Positions 1 to 8,312 of a stretch of 64,000 bases of DNA are shown one piece after another. A model generated the notes under the pieces. That model was not told the DNA's origin. It did no database searches and was given only the letters and a program-made list of their open reading frames with translations. The stretch lies in NCBI GenBank assembly GCA_022771695.1, contig JALEKJ010000006.1, positions 1 through 64,000 of the forward strand, written 5' to 3'. Each line of letters begins with the position of its first letter. Within the stretch, counting starts at the first letter, position 1. The stretch is from Roseburia sp. (lineage in GTDB: Bacteria; Bacillota; Clostridia; Lachnospirales; Lachnospiraceae). The translations under genes were made by a program, and so were the position numbers.

Positions 1-135
1 GCTGTTGCTGTTCTTGCAGAAGTAGGAGAACGTGCTAAACAGGAAGATGCACCTATTTATGAAGGAGACAAGGAAGTAGATATGTGGGTGCGATTATCAG
101 ATGTGAATGAGGTAATTAATAAGCATTTAAACTGA
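1..135 (+). CDS. C-terminal fragment of an unidentified phage protein
   Basis: Frame 1 is open from the window edge to a TGA at 133-135, giving 44 residues that end ...DVNEVINKHLN. The start lies outside the window. It is followed after 29 bp by another small phage gene on the same strand. I do not recognise the family. The acidic, charged composition and absence of membrane segments suggest a small soluble protein of the early/late junction. Confidence 0.5.
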   Translation, partial: AVAVLAEVGERAKQEDAPIYEGDKEVDMWVRLSDVNEVINKHLN

Positions 136-164
136 CATTTATTCAAGAAAGAGAGGAAAAAAAC

Positions 165-302
165 ATGGAAGCAAGAAAAGTAGCAAAAATCATTGCAGAG
201 ATTATTGAGAGCAGCTTTGACGAGATTGTAGAAGCACATGAATCAGGAGACACGCAGGCGATTGAGGATATTGTTTATGAGAGCCTTCTTACATGTGAGT
301 AG
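165..302 (+). CDS. Small hypothetical phage protein (45 aa)
   Basis: An ATG at 165 follows a purine-rich ribosome-binding site (GAGAGG at about 151-156) and opens a 45-codon frame ending TAG at 300-302. The product is acidic and probably helical (MEARKVAKIIAEIIESS at the start, then Asp/Glu-rich). No family recognised. It sits between two other small same-strand phage genes, as is typical for the junction between replication and late modules. It is below the length at which gene finders are reliable, hence the moderate confidence. Confidence 0.45.
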   Translation: MEARKVAKIIAEIIESSFDEIVEAHESGDTQAIEDIVYESLLTCE

Positions 303-330
303 ATGAGATTTACGGAGGTATGAAATAAGT

Positions 331-528
331 ATGAGCAATAAGATTAAAAAGGAATATAAGAGTGTACGGGTGGTAGTAAATTGCACAAAAGGGACAGGAA
401 TGTTTATTACACAATCTAAGGTTGAGTGCATAGTCACAAACGATAAAATAGGTAAGACATTGAGCATTGTTGATAATGGAAAAATAATAACGATACCATT
501 CGAGCAATTAGAGAAGTACTTTCTTTAA
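331..528 (+). CDS. Small hypothetical phage protein (65 aa)
   Basis: This 65-codon frame starts at ATG 331, 12 nt after GGAGG at about 314-318. The product starts MSNKIKKEYKSVRVVVN and has alternating beta-type hydrophobic residues with a KIGKTLSIVDNGKIITIP segment, suggesting a small beta-barrel-like soluble protein. There is no recognisable family. Its position just upstream of the recombinase and ArpU-like regulator suggests a minor phage function. Confidence 0.45.
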   Translation: MSNKIKKEYKSVRVVVNCTKGTGMFITQSKVECIVTNDKIGKTLSIVDNGKIITIPFEQLEKYFL

Positions 529-545
529 ACAGAAGCTTTAATGTA

Positions 546-612
546 GTAATGCGTCCGGAATGTCCGGCATTACATAATCCTGCACCGGGACAGGCAGGAC
601 CGCTGGTGCAGG
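546..612 (+). other. Two tandem hairpins with a 23-codon micro-ORF
   Basis: The 177-bp gap before the recombinase holds two perfect inverted repeats in tandem: GTAATGC (546-552) with GCATTAC (567-573), and CCTGCACC (579-586) with GGTGCAGG (605-612). The stretch is visibly more GC-rich than its surroundings. A frame from ATG 549 to TAA 618-620 would encode a Pro/Gly/Gln-rich 23-residue peptide across both stems, with no convincing ribosome-binding site. This could be a structured leader, a small RNA or an attenuator. No T-tract follows, so a simple terminator is unlikely. Confidence 0.4.
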
Positions 613-705
613 AGCAGTAATTAAATAAAAAAGGAATAGGACTCTGGCCAGAGCAATGCATATGCAGTTCCTTAAAGAATCTGTAGAAAAGAGGAGAAGG
701 GCACC

Positions 706-1737
706 ATGGAAAAGAAAGAGATAATCATAAATCAGATCATCGTCTCTATGCAGCAGTATCTTGATAGAGAACAGATGAAGGAATTGGATAGCATATTAAG
801 GATTAATTTGCGGGGGATTCGGTTGGAGGAGGAGTGTACGGAGCTGTCAACGGACGTTGATGACAACATGTACATACTCAAAGTGTTCGCGGCAAATAAG
901 AAGCTGGAGGGATGTAAGGATGGAACGATTGAGCAGTACCTGCGCCAGACAAAGGATTTCCTTGATTCTGTGAATAAGAACTATAAGAACGTGACAAAGG
1001 ATGATGTGAAGTTCTACTTGGCAATGTATAGTAGGAATGTGAAACAGAATACGGTGGCAAATGCAAAGCGCTTTTTAAGTTCGTTTTTCTCATGGGCACA
1101 TGATGAGGGATATATCAGAAGCAATCCGGTAAAGACAATTAAGGGAATTAAGCCGGTAGAGGTAGCGAATAAGCATCTGTCATTAGAGGAAGAGGTAGCG
1201 GTACGTGATGTAGAGAAAAGTAAGAGAGACACGGCTATTATCGACTTCATGCTGTCTACCGGCGTGCGGGTTGGAGAGATAGAGGCAATGAACCGTAGCA
1301 ACGTGAATCTGATAGATGGTTCGGTAACATTCATCGGAGAGAAGAACGGAAAGCAGAGAACTGTGTATTTGGATGTATGTGCAAAGAAGCATTTGATTGA
1401 GTATTTACAGACAAGAACGGATAATGACGACGCGCTGTTTGTATCTCACAGGATGTTCAAGAACGTATACGGAATAAAGGATGTGCGCAGGCTGGGGAAG
1501 ACAGCATATGAGAATATTGCAAAGGATATAGCGATAAAGGCAGGAATAACGGACAAGGTATGCACGGTGCACGTTTACCGAAAGACATTTGCAACGCGCC
1601 TGGCAGAAAACGGATGTCCGCTTGAGGTTGTGCAGGAATTGCTAGGGCATTCGTCAGCAGACATTACGAGCAAGCACTATGTGGCGAAGACAAAGAAGAG
1701 AGTGAGAAAAGAGTTTGAACGATGCATGGCAGCATAA
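706..1737 (+). CDS. Tyrosine recombinase / phage integrase
   Basis: This 343-residue XerC/XerD-like recombinase cuts and rejoins DNA through a covalent 3'-phosphotyrosine. A SAM-like core-binding domain occupies roughly residues 60-150 (…TIEQYLRQTKDFLDSV…), followed by the catalytic domain. Visible active-site elements are Arg in STGVRVGEIEAM, HVYRKTFAT (H-x-x-R), LLGHSS (the second His) and the nucleophile in SKHYVAKT. The start ATG 706 follows GAGGAGAAG at good distance. It lies beside the late regulator rather than at the visible attachment end, so it may not be the enzyme that integrated the prophage. It could act in resolution, or the att organisation may be unusual. Confidence 0.9.
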   Translation: MEKKEIIINQIIVSMQQYLDREQMKELDSILRINLRGIRLEEECTELSTDVDDNMYILKVFAANKKLEGCKDGTIEQYLRQTKDFLDSVNKNYKNVTKDDVKFYLAMYSRNVKQNTVANAKRFLSSFFSWAHDEGYIRSNPVKTIKGIKPVEVANKHLSLEEEVAVRDVEKSKRDTAIIDFMLSTGVRVGEIEAMNRSNVNLIDGSVTFIGEKNGKQRTVYLDVCAKKHLIEYLQTRTDNDDALFVSHRMFKNVYGIKDVRRLGKTAYENIAKDIAIKAGITDKVCTVHVYRKTFATRLAENGCPLEVVQELLGHSSADITSKHYVAKTKKRVRKEFERCMAA

Positions 1738-1771
1738 GAAGCAATAAGGCAGCAGTACCGGAGGAGGACAT

Positions 1772-2221
1772 ATGACAGATACAGAACGAGAGGAATATGA
1801 GAAAAAGAAAGAATATCTAAGAGGATATGAATATGCAGTTAGGCAGATGCAGAGACATGCAGAGAGAATAACAGAGATGAGATTAAATAGAATGGGAGCA
1901 GCAATCAGAATAGATGGAATGCCACATGCACATAGTTCCAGCGACTTATCATCATATGCGGTGAAATTGGATGAGGAAGAGCGCAAATATCTTCGTGAGA
2001 GATACAAGAGGATTATGAAATGCAAGGAGATTACAGACAGAATAGAGATGCTATCTGATGAGGATGAGAAGGATGTGCTTATGTACAGATATGTGCGGCT
2101 GATGAAGTGGGAAGATATTTGTGTGAAAATGAACAGAAGCTGGAAACAGATACATAGAATCCATGCCAGGGCGCTGAGTAATTTCCGTTTGCCAGAAAAA
2201 ATAAAAGATGACATAGAATGA
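1772..2221 (+). CDS. ArpU/DUF1492-type phage late transcriptional regulator
   Basis: This 149-residue protein has a charged helical N-terminal half and a C-terminal sigma-70 region 4-like helix-turn-helix (EKDVLMYRYVRLMKWEDI, then SWKQIHRIHARAL). ArpU/DUF1492 proteins usually sit at the end of the early module, just ahead of the packaging genes, and switch on late transcription. Its position directly before HNH and terminase fits. ATG 1772 follows GGAGGA at 1759-1764. The HTH could bind the intergenic segment at 2222-2314, but no specific site can be defined from one copy. Confidence 0.8.
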   Translation: MTDTEREEYEKKKEYLRGYEYAVRQMQRHAERITEMRLNRMGAAIRIDGMPHAHSSSDLSSYAVKLDEEERKYLRERYKRIMKCKEITDRIEMLSDEDEKDVLMYRYVRLMKWEDICVKMNRSWKQIHRIHARALSNFRLPEKIKDDIE

Positions 2222-2266
2222 CACACTCAAGTAGTGATATATTATATGCTAAGAAAAGGATGGATG

Positions 2267-2299
2267 AAAGAGCACAAGGGAAAGCCGAGTGCTCTTTTT
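2267..2299 (+). terminator. Rho-independent terminator after the ArpU-like gene
   Basis: AAAGAGCAC (2267-2275) pairs perfectly with GTGCTCTTT (2289-2297) over a 13-nt loop and runs into five T residues. It separates the regulator from the packaging genes, so the late operon probably has its own promoter or relies on antitermination. Confidence 0.75.
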
Positions 2300-2314
2300 G
2301 TGTTGAGGTAGAGA

Positions 2315-2656
2315 ATGGCAAAAGAATGGGCGAAATGGTTCTATAACAGCGCTGAATGGAAAAAGGCCCGTGCCGCCTACATACGGTACAGGGTATCGAT
2401 AGATGGAGGATTATGTGAAACATGTCATGAAGTTCCTGGATACATTGTGCATCATAAAATACCTTTGACACCGGAAAATATAAATAATCAAGAAATAACA
2501 TTAAACTTTGAAAATTTTAAGTATGATTGCAAGAAATGTCATGATAATGAGGATGAAAATCATGGATTTAATAAAAAAAATGAAACATTATGTACATTCA
2601 TTGATGGAAGAATGGTTCCAAAGGGAGACAGACCAAATGAGATAGCCCCCCTTTAA
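2315..2656 (+). CDS. HNH endonuclease, packaging-associated
   Basis: This 113-residue HNH nuclease has CETC (zinc pair 1), the VHHKIPLTPENINN core with the tandem His and downstream Asn, and CKKCHDNED (zinc pair 2). Free-standing HNH proteins encoded immediately before small and large terminase are required with terminase for cos cleavage in HK97-type phages (established for HK97 gp74). Spacing of 100 bp to terS fits that layout. The residues after the second CxxC are low complexity and probably disordered. ATG 2315 follows GAGGTAGAG. Confidence 0.87.
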   Translation: MAKEWAKWFYNSAEWKKARAAYIRYRVSIDGGLCETCHEVPGYIVHHKIPLTPENINNQEITLNFENFKYDCKKCHDNEDENHGFNKKNETLCTFIDGRMVPKGDRPNEIAPL

Positions 2657-2689
2657 AAATAGGGCGTTTGGAGATTTCAAGACCGAGAG

Positions 2690-2745
2690 CGTAGGTCCGT
2701 GTAACACACAGGTCGCGCGTAAGACCCCCCTCCCCCCATGAAAGA
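2690..2745 (+). other. Candidate cos site region
   Basis: Between the HNH gene and terS lies an unusual non-coding stretch with GGTCGCGCG followed by a pyrimidine-rich C6-T-C6 run (about 2724-2738). It is out of character with the AT-rich neighbourhood. In HNH-associated siphophages the cohesive-end site commonly lies in exactly this interval. The assignment comes from position and composition only. No cut sites can be defined here. Confidence 0.4.
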
Positions 2746-2756
2746 AAGGTGGTTAC

Positions 2757-3140
2757 ATGGCAGAGAAAAAGGAACTGACAAAAGATGAGAGAATTGCAAA
2801 AGAGAAAAGAAGACTTAATCGAATTTACAAAGAAATAGATGATAAGAGGAAAAATACGGTAGAAGGATTGATTGATCTGGCAGCATATCAGAGAGTGACA
2901 TTAGAGGAATTCAAAGAAGACCTTGATAAAAACGGATTTACAGAATGGTTCCAACAGGGAAAGGAACAAGATGCTTATGAAAGAAAAAGGCCGATTGCCG
3001 ATATGTACAATTCATTGAGCAATTCGTACCAGAAGACAATAAAGCAGCTGACAGACTTGTTGCCGAAGGAAGATGCAGGAGGAATGCAGGCATCAGACGG
3101 ATTTGATGAATTTGTTGAAAGGAGAAAAGAAATGAAATGA
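2757..3140 (+). CDS. terS: Terminase small subunit (P27 family-like)
   Basis: This 127-residue, highly charged helical protein opens with TKDERIAKEKRRLNRIYKEI and ends in a DEFVERRKEMK tail. It overlaps the large terminase start by 4 bp (ATGA at 3137-3140), so the two are translationally coupled. Size, charge, order and overlap match P27-family small terminases, which bind the packaging site and recruit the large subunit. Identification is partly positional. ATG 2757 follows AAAGGTGG. Confidence 0.8.
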   Translation: MAEKKELTKDERIAKEKRRLNRIYKEIDDKRKNTVEGLIDLAAYQRVTLEEFKEDLDKNGFTEWFQQGKEQDAYERKRPIADMYNSLSNSYQKTIKQLTDLLPKEDAGGMQASDGFDEFVERRKEMK

Positions 3141-4822
3141 TAAAGTACCCACTTGCATATAACCCGATTTTAGAATATTGGCAGGCAATAGAGAGCGGCC
3201 AAGAGGTTGTATGCAATAAAACGAGGGTATGGTATCAGCATTTGGTCGACCAAATTCATAATCCGGGTGAATACAGATACGATGCAAACAGGGCAAATCA
3301 TGTAATAGAGTTTGCAGAAAATTTCTGTAGAGTTTCAAAAGGGAAAGGAGCCGGTACAGGACCGGTCAAACTTGAACTTTGGGAAAAAGCACATCTGGCA
3401 GCAGTATTTGGATTTGTAGACAAATTCGGAATCAGACAGTGCCAGGAATCGATGCTCATTGTTGGAAAAAAGAATGGAAAGTCATTAATAGCATCCGTAG
3501 TTGGGTTGTATATGCTTGTGGGAGACGGGGAACCGGGACCGGAAGTATATGCGGTTGCAACAAAGAAGGACCAGTCAAAAATTATTTGGGGCGAGTCCAA
3601 GAAAATGGTGAAAAAATCACCGACGTTGTTAAAACGGATAAAGCCACTTGTTGCAGAATTATCGAGTGAGGATTTCAACGACGGTACATTTAAGCCGTTG
3701 GCGAGCGACAGCGACACTTTGGATGGACTTAATGTGCATTGTGTTCTGATGGATGAGATACACCAGTGGAAAAATGGACTCGCATTATACGACATAATGG
3801 CAGATGGAACAAGTGCAAGAGAACAACCGTTGATATATATCACGTCGACGGCAGGAACAATCAGAAAAGACATTTACGACATTAAGTACGAATATGCAGA
3901 AAGAGTAATAAATGCATTGATGAAGGGAGAAGTAATCGATGAGCACTTCTTCCCGTTTATTTACGAATTGGATGATAGGAGTGAATGGGTAGATGAAAAT
4001 TGTTGGAAGAAAGCGAATCCGGGACTGGGAACGATAAAGAATATTAAGACCTTGAGAAACAAGGTCGAAAAGGCAAAGAAGAATCCACGAATGGTAAAGA
4101 ACCTTGTATGCAAGGAGTTCAATATTCGTGAAACATCGGAATCTGCATGGTTGACATTCAATGAAATCCAGAATGAGAAGACGTTTGATATCTCAGAGTT
4201 AAATCCGAGATATGGAATAGGTGGAGCCGATTTATCAAGCACAACAGATTTGACATGTGCGACAATTCTTTTCCAAGTACCGGATGATGATGATATTTAT
4301 GTAATGCAAATGTATTTCTTACCGGAAGATTTACTCGAACAGAGAGTGAACGAGGACAAAATTCCATATGATGTATGGAATGAAATGGGACTGTTAAGAC
4401 TCTGTGATGGGAACAAAGTGCATTACAGGGACGTTGTAAGATGGTTCGAAGAGGTAGAAGAGGAACTTGACATTTATATTTTCAAAGTTGGATACGACAG
4501 TTGGAGTGCAGATTATTTTGTTCAGGATATGAAAAATCGTTTTGGAGCAGATGTGATGGAACCGGTAATACAAGGAAAGAAGACGCTTTCAAGTCCGATG
4601 AAGAACCTTGGAGCAGATATTTGCGCAAAGCGTATCAATTACAACCAGAATCCGATTCTGGAATGGTGCCTGTACAACACATCAGTAGATGTTGACAAAA
4701 ACGACAACATTCAGCCGTGCAAAGGAAACGACAGAACAAAGAGAATTGATGGACTGGCTTCTTTGCTCGATGCTTATGTAGCATACGAAAACAACATGGA
4801 AGAATACATGTCAGTTATTTAG
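3137..4822 (+). CDS. terL: Terminase large subunit
   Basis: This 561-residue packaging motor has an N-terminal ATPase and a C-terminal RNase H-like nuclease. The Walker A-like loop is VGKKNGKS (about residues 110-117). Walker B is VLMDEIHQW, with the catalytic Glu after Asp, and the coupling motif is ITSTAGT. The nuclease begins with the metal-binding Asp in GGADLSSTTDLT (about residue 360), with further acidic residues in VGYDSWS and RIDGLASLLDAY. Length and motifs are typical of HK97-like (Terminase_1) proteins. It drives ATP-dependent packaging into the procapsid through the portal encoded just downstream. Confidence 0.95.
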   Translation: MIKYPLAYNPILEYWQAIESGQEVVCNKTRVWYQHLVDQIHNPGEYRYDANRANHVIEFAENFCRVSKGKGAGTGPVKLELWEKAHLAAVFGFVDKFGIRQCQESMLIVGKKNGKSLIASVVGLYMLVGDGEPGPEVYAVATKKDQSKIIWGESKKMVKKSPTLLKRIKPLVAELSSEDFNDGTFKPLASDSDTLDGLNVHCVLMDEIHQWKNGLALYDIMADGTSAREQPLIYITSTAGTIRKDIYDIKYEYAERVINALMKGEVIDEHFFPFIYELDDRSEWVDENCWKKANPGLGTIKNIKTLRNKVEKAKKNPRMVKNLVCKEFNIRETSESAWLTFNEIQNEKTFDISELNPRYGIGGADLSSTTDLTCATILFQVPDDDDIYVMQMYFLPEDLLEQRVNEDKIPYDVWNEMGLLRLCDGNKVHYRDVVRWFEEVEEELDIYIFKVGYDSWSADYFVQDMKNRFGADVMEPVIQGKKTLSSPMKNLGADICAKRINYNQNPILEWCLYNTSVDVDKNDNIQPCKGNDRTKRIDGLASLLDAYVAYENNMEEYMSVI

Positions 4823-4831
4823 GAGGAAGGC

Positions 4832-6007
4832 ATGGGGCTTTTTAGAAACGCAAGAAAAAAAGAGCGTCTTGAGATGGTTGTAGATAGAGGAGAAGGTTTT
4901 TACTCGTTTGATGGAAAACTCTATCACTCAGACATTGTCAGATCGTGCATAAAAGCGAAGACAAAAGCAATAGGGAAAACGGTAGCGAAACATGTGCGGG
5001 AAACAATAAAGGATGACGGAACAAAGGAAATAGAGGTTAATCCACTGATTTACATGCGATTTTTGCTGGAAGAGCCGAATCCGTTGATGAGCTGGCAGGT
5101 GATGGAGGAAAAGCTTGCAAACCAATTATGGTTGAATAACAATTCGTTTGCACTGATTGTACGTGACGATAATGGATTGCCGGTAGAGATATATCCGATT
5201 CCGTGTGTATCTGTATACAAAGAGTATCAGAACGAAGAGCTGCATTTAAGATTTATCTACAAAAATGGAAAAAGCAATGTGTTCCCATATACGGAAATCA
5301 TACATATAAGGGACGATTTTATTACAGACGATGTTTTTGGAGATGCTCCTGGAAAAGCACTAGAGGAACTGATGGAATGCGTTACGACAATTGACCAGGG
5401 AATCATAAAAGCAGTAAAAAACAGTAGCTTTATCATGTGGCTCCTGAAGTACAAGAGTTCACTTAGAGCGGACGATTTGAAAAAGAATGTGAAAGAATTT
5501 GTTGATAATTATTTGAAGATTGAATCTGACACATTCGGAGCAGCAGGCGTGGATTCCAAAGTGGATGCTGAGAGAATCGAACCGAAGGATTATGTGCCAA
5601 ATGCGCTTGTTACAGACAGAATCATCACACGTATTCATAATTTCTTTGGAACAAATGAGAAAATTGTAAGCAATGAGTACAACGAGGATGAATGGGCTGC
5701 ATTTTATGATGGTTGTATATCACCGATATTGAGCCAGATGAGTACCGAGTATACAAGAAAACTATTTACAAGAGCAGAACGCTTGAATGGAAATAAAATT
5801 GTATTTGAAGCATCAAATCTCATGTTCGCAAGCGTTAAAACGAAATTGGACCTCGTACAATTTGTGGATAGAGGAATTATGACGCCAAATGAAGTAAGAG
5901 GATTGCTTAATATGGCACCAATACAGGGAGGAGACAAGGCACTTCTCAGAAAAGATACTGGAAGATTAGAGGAAGGTGAGGAAGGAAATGAAACAGGTCA
6001 AGATTAG
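4832..6007 (+). CDS. Phage portal protein (HK97 family)
   Basis: This 391-residue portal protein forms the dodecameric vertex ring through which DNA enters and leaves. HK97-portal hallmarks include the early SDIVRSCIKAKTKAI helix, the PNPLMSWQVMEEK segment, LWLNNNSFALIVRD, and the C-terminal region with YTRKLFT and MTPNEVRGLLNM. It follows terL by 9 bp and overlaps the protease start, as in HK97-type packaging operons. The GTGAGGAAGG near the end doubles as the ribosome-binding region for the next gene. Confidence 0.94.
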   Translation: MGLFRNARKKERLEMVVDRGEGFYSFDGKLYHSDIVRSCIKAKTKAIGKTVAKHVRETIKDDGTKEIEVNPLIYMRFLLEEPNPLMSWQVMEEKLANQLWLNNNSFALIVRDDNGLPVEIYPIPCVSVYKEYQNEELHLRFIYKNGKSNVFPYTEIIHIRDDFITDDVFGDAPGKALEELMECVTTIDQGIIKAVKNSSFIMWLLKYKSSLRADDLKKNVKEFVDNYLKIESDTFGAAGVDSKVDAERIEPKDYVPNALVTDRIITRIHNFFGTNEKIVSNEYNEDEWAAFYDGCISPILSQMSTEYTRKLFTRAERLNGNKIVFEASNLMFASVKTKLDLVQFVDRGIMTPNEVRGLLNMAPIQGGDKALLRKDTGRLEEGEEGNETGQD

Positions 6008-6689
6008 TGGAGTAATCGTTCCAAACGAGGATAAGTGGATATACGATTGGTTTGGAATGGAAGCAACGTGCCCGGATGATGTGAAAAAGGCGATAAAGAG
6101 CGCAGGGAAAGATGAAATCACATTTGTTATCAATTCTCCTGGAGGAGAAATCGGGGCAGGAAGTGAAATGTGGTACATGATTAATAGCTATGAGCAGAAG
6201 ACATATGCTGACATTGTAGGATATGCGTGCTCGGCGGCATCATATCTGGCGATGGGAGCTGATGTGGTACGAATGGCACCGACAGCACTTATGATGATTC
6301 ACTTGGTATCAGGAGATGCAAGTGGAAACTGTAATGCGATGGAGAAAGAAGCCAGCACATTACGAGTAGCGGATAAGGCAATCAGTAATGCATATAAGCT
6401 GAAAACTGGAAAGAGTAATGAAGAACTGCTTGCATTAATGGAGCAGGAGACATGGATGGATGCAGAAAAGGCAAAAGAATTAGGATTCATAGATTCTATT
6501 ATCGGAGCTGAAAATGAAGCGAAAGCAATGCCTATTTATAATGCATTCGGAAATATTTTGAGTGAAGAAGTGAAAGAAAAAGTTAGAAACATGGTAAAGC
6601 ATACTGATACCGGAGATTCCGGAAATCAGGATTTTTTATTACAAACCAAATTAAATCTTTTAAAACTTGGAGGTATGAGAAATGTTTAA
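5988..6689 (+). CDS. Prohead protease, ClpP/S49-like
   Basis: This 233-residue ClpP-type maturation protease starts at ATG 5988 behind GAGGAAGG, giving MKQVKISGVI. A GTG 12 bp upstream is possible but less likely. Key elements are the NSPGGEIGAGSEM oxyanion/strand segment, the nucleophile Ser in YACSAASYLAMGAD, the catalytic His in MMIHLVSGDA, and an acidic region near WMDAEKAKELGFIDSI. It probably removes scaffold or delta domain segments from the capsid protein. It overlaps both portal (20 bp) and major capsid (8 bp), indicating translational coupling. Confidence 0.93.
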   Translation: MKQVKISGVIVPNEDKWIYDWFGMEATCPDDVKKAIKSAGKDEITFVINSPGGEIGAGSEMWYMINSYEQKTYADIVGYACSAASYLAMGADVVRMAPTALMMIHLVSGDASGNCNAMEKEASTLRVADKAISNAYKLKTGKSNEELLALMEQETWMDAEKAKELGFIDSIIGAENEAKAMPIYNAFGNILSEEVKEKVRNMVKHTDTGDSGNQDFLLQTKLNLLKLGGMRNV

Positions 6690-7917
6690 GAACAAAGAAG
6701 ACTATCAGGACCAGAGAAAAGCATTGATGGATGCAGCGCAAAAAGCGTTGGAAGATGGAGATGCAACAAAAGCAAATGAGTTAATGGACTCGGTTCGGGA
6801 GCTGGACAAAGCATTTGAGGATTGGACAAAAACAAATGCAGATTTCGCAGCACTGAACAAGACACCGGTAATCGCACCGAGCGTACCGATGCAGGATGGA
6901 AAGCTTGATACAACAGGCGGACATCCGATTGAGAACATGACGGCAGATTCAGTTGAGTACAAAAATGCTTGGCTGAAAGCAGTAAAAGGAGATACTCTTA
7001 CAGATTCAGAAAAAAAGGTTATTGACACAATCAATAGCAAAGGAAAACTGAATGTTGAGACAACATCCGAACACACACTTGTGATCCCGACAACCGTTCG
7101 TAATGGAATCTGGGAAGCAGCAGCGGAAGAACATCCGGCGCTTGGAGATTTGCTTACAACAACGATTCAGGGCGACATCGTTATCATTAAAGACACATCT
7201 GCAAAATCAGATGCAGACTGGGTTGATGAAGCAGATAGCTCTGCGGATGCAGAATTTACAGAAGGACAACTTCGTTTGACCGGATGTGAATTAGCAAAAT
7301 CAGTAACAATCAGCTGGAAATTAAAGAAGATGAATGATCAGGATTATGAGGCATATCTAATTCGAAAATTAGGAGAAAAAGTAGGAAATGCGATTGCTAA
7401 GGCATTGTTCTATGGAAAAGGAAAGCCTGCAGCAGAGGAGTCATTTAAGCCACAGGCACGCGGTGTAGTAACGGCACTTAAGGCGCAGGAAAACACTCCG
7501 CAGGTAATCACATACAGCGGAAACGTTGCATACAAAGACACGACATCATTAATGGCATTAATCAAATCAGCATATGCAGCAGGTGCTGTAATTTACGCAG
7601 AGAATACAACGATCTGGAACCAGCTGGCAAATATTGTTGATACAAACAAGAGACCGATTTTTGTGCCGGATGTGACAAATGGAGGAGTCGGTAAAATTTT
7701 CGGTATTCCTGTTAAGGCAGAAGATGGTGTGAATGCAGGAGACATTGTACTTGCAAACTTCAAAAAATGCTACGCTTTCAATTTCAATGAGCAGATGGCA
7801 ATCTACAAAGAAGATCATGTGAAAGCAAGAACAACTGACTACATGGCGTATGGAATTGCAGATGGTGATGTGCTGACAGAGAATGGTTTTGCCATGCTGA
7901 CACCGTCAGCTTCATAG
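6682..7917 (+). CDS. Major capsid protein (HK97 fold)
   Basis: This 411-residue HK97-type capsid protein has an N-terminal charged coiled-coil region (about residues 1-60, likely the delta/scaffolding domain cleaved by the upstream protease). The capsid fold follows, with SEHTLVIPTTVRNGIWEAA, WVDEADSSADAEFTEGQLRL, KLGEKVGNAIAKALFYGKG and a C-terminal YAFNFNEQMAIYKEDHVKART segment. The start at 6682 lies inside the protease 3' end behind GGAGGT. A terminator follows directly, which would make this the most abundant late product. Confidence 0.94.
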   Translation: MFKNKEDYQDQRKALMDAAQKALEDGDATKANELMDSVRELDKAFEDWTKTNADFAALNKTPVIAPSVPMQDGKLDTTGGHPIENMTADSVEYKNAWLKAVKGDTLTDSEKKVIDTINSKGKLNVETTSEHTLVIPTTVRNGIWEAAAEEHPALGDLLTTTIQGDIVIIKDTSAKSDADWVDEADSSADAEFTEGQLRLTGCELAKSVTISWKLKKMNDQDYEAYLIRKLGEKVGNAIAKALFYGKGKPAAEESFKPQARGVVTALKAQENTPQVITYSGNVAYKDTTSLMALIKSAYAAGAVIYAENTTIWNQLANIVDTNKRPIFVPDVTNGGVGKIFGIPVKAEDGVNAGDIVLANFKKCYAFNFNEQMAIYKEDHVKARTTDYMAYGIADGDVLTENGFAMLTPSAS

Positions 7918-7937
7918 TAAGCAAGATAAAATGAAAC

Positions 7938-7966
7938 GGCGAGCGTGATAGGCGCTCGCCATTTTT
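7938..7966 (+). terminator. Terminator/attenuator after the capsid gene
   Basis: GGCGAGCG (7938-7945) pairs perfectly with CGCTCGCC (7953-7960) across a 7-nt loop and is followed by ATTTTTG. It probably lets part of transcription stop after the capsid gene, lowering expression of the connector genes. Confidence 0.8.
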
Positions 7967-7979
7967 GTGAGGTAATACG

Positions 7980-8312
7980 ATGAGCGATGCAACTTTGAGT
8001 ATGTGGGAAAAGGTGAAACAGTCATTACATATCTCGCATAATAAACTGGATGAAGAAATAAAAAGAAAAGTGGAAATCTGCAAGCTTGACATGAAGCGCG
8101 TTGGAATCTCTACAGATTCAGAGGACGAACTGATATACATTTTATGTGAGTTATACGTAAAATGGCATTTAAACTTTAATGGCATGGGAGAAACTTTCAG
8201 AATGAATTATGAGCAAATGCGTGATGCAGTGAGTCTTGCGGACCAGTATCGGATGAAAGAAGGAAGTTGCACCGGTGCAACCGGAGGTGAAGCAAATGAA
8301 ACCTCTGAATGA
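7980..8312 (+). CDS. Head-tail connector protein (gp6-like)
   Basis: This 110-residue mostly helical protein starts at ATG 7980 behind GTGAGG. The helix-rich N-terminus (MWEKVKQSLHISHNKLDEEI) and place directly after the major capsid gene match gp6-like adaptor proteins that dock on the portal. It ends with a Gly/Thr/Glu-rich tail that overlaps the next gene by 17 bp. The assignment relies on position and fold-type composition more than on unique motifs. Confidence 0.72.
   Translation: MSDATLSMWEKVKQSLHISHNKLDEEIKRKVEICKLDMKRVGISTDSEDELIYILCELYVKWHLNFNGMGETFRMNYEQMRDAVSLADQYRMKEGSCTGATGGEANETSE

Noticed and set aside
1654-2226. 190-codon minus-strand frame opposite the ArpU-like gene
   Set aside because: Ser/Leu/Ile-rich shadow with no start signal. 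The plus-strand frame has a family match.
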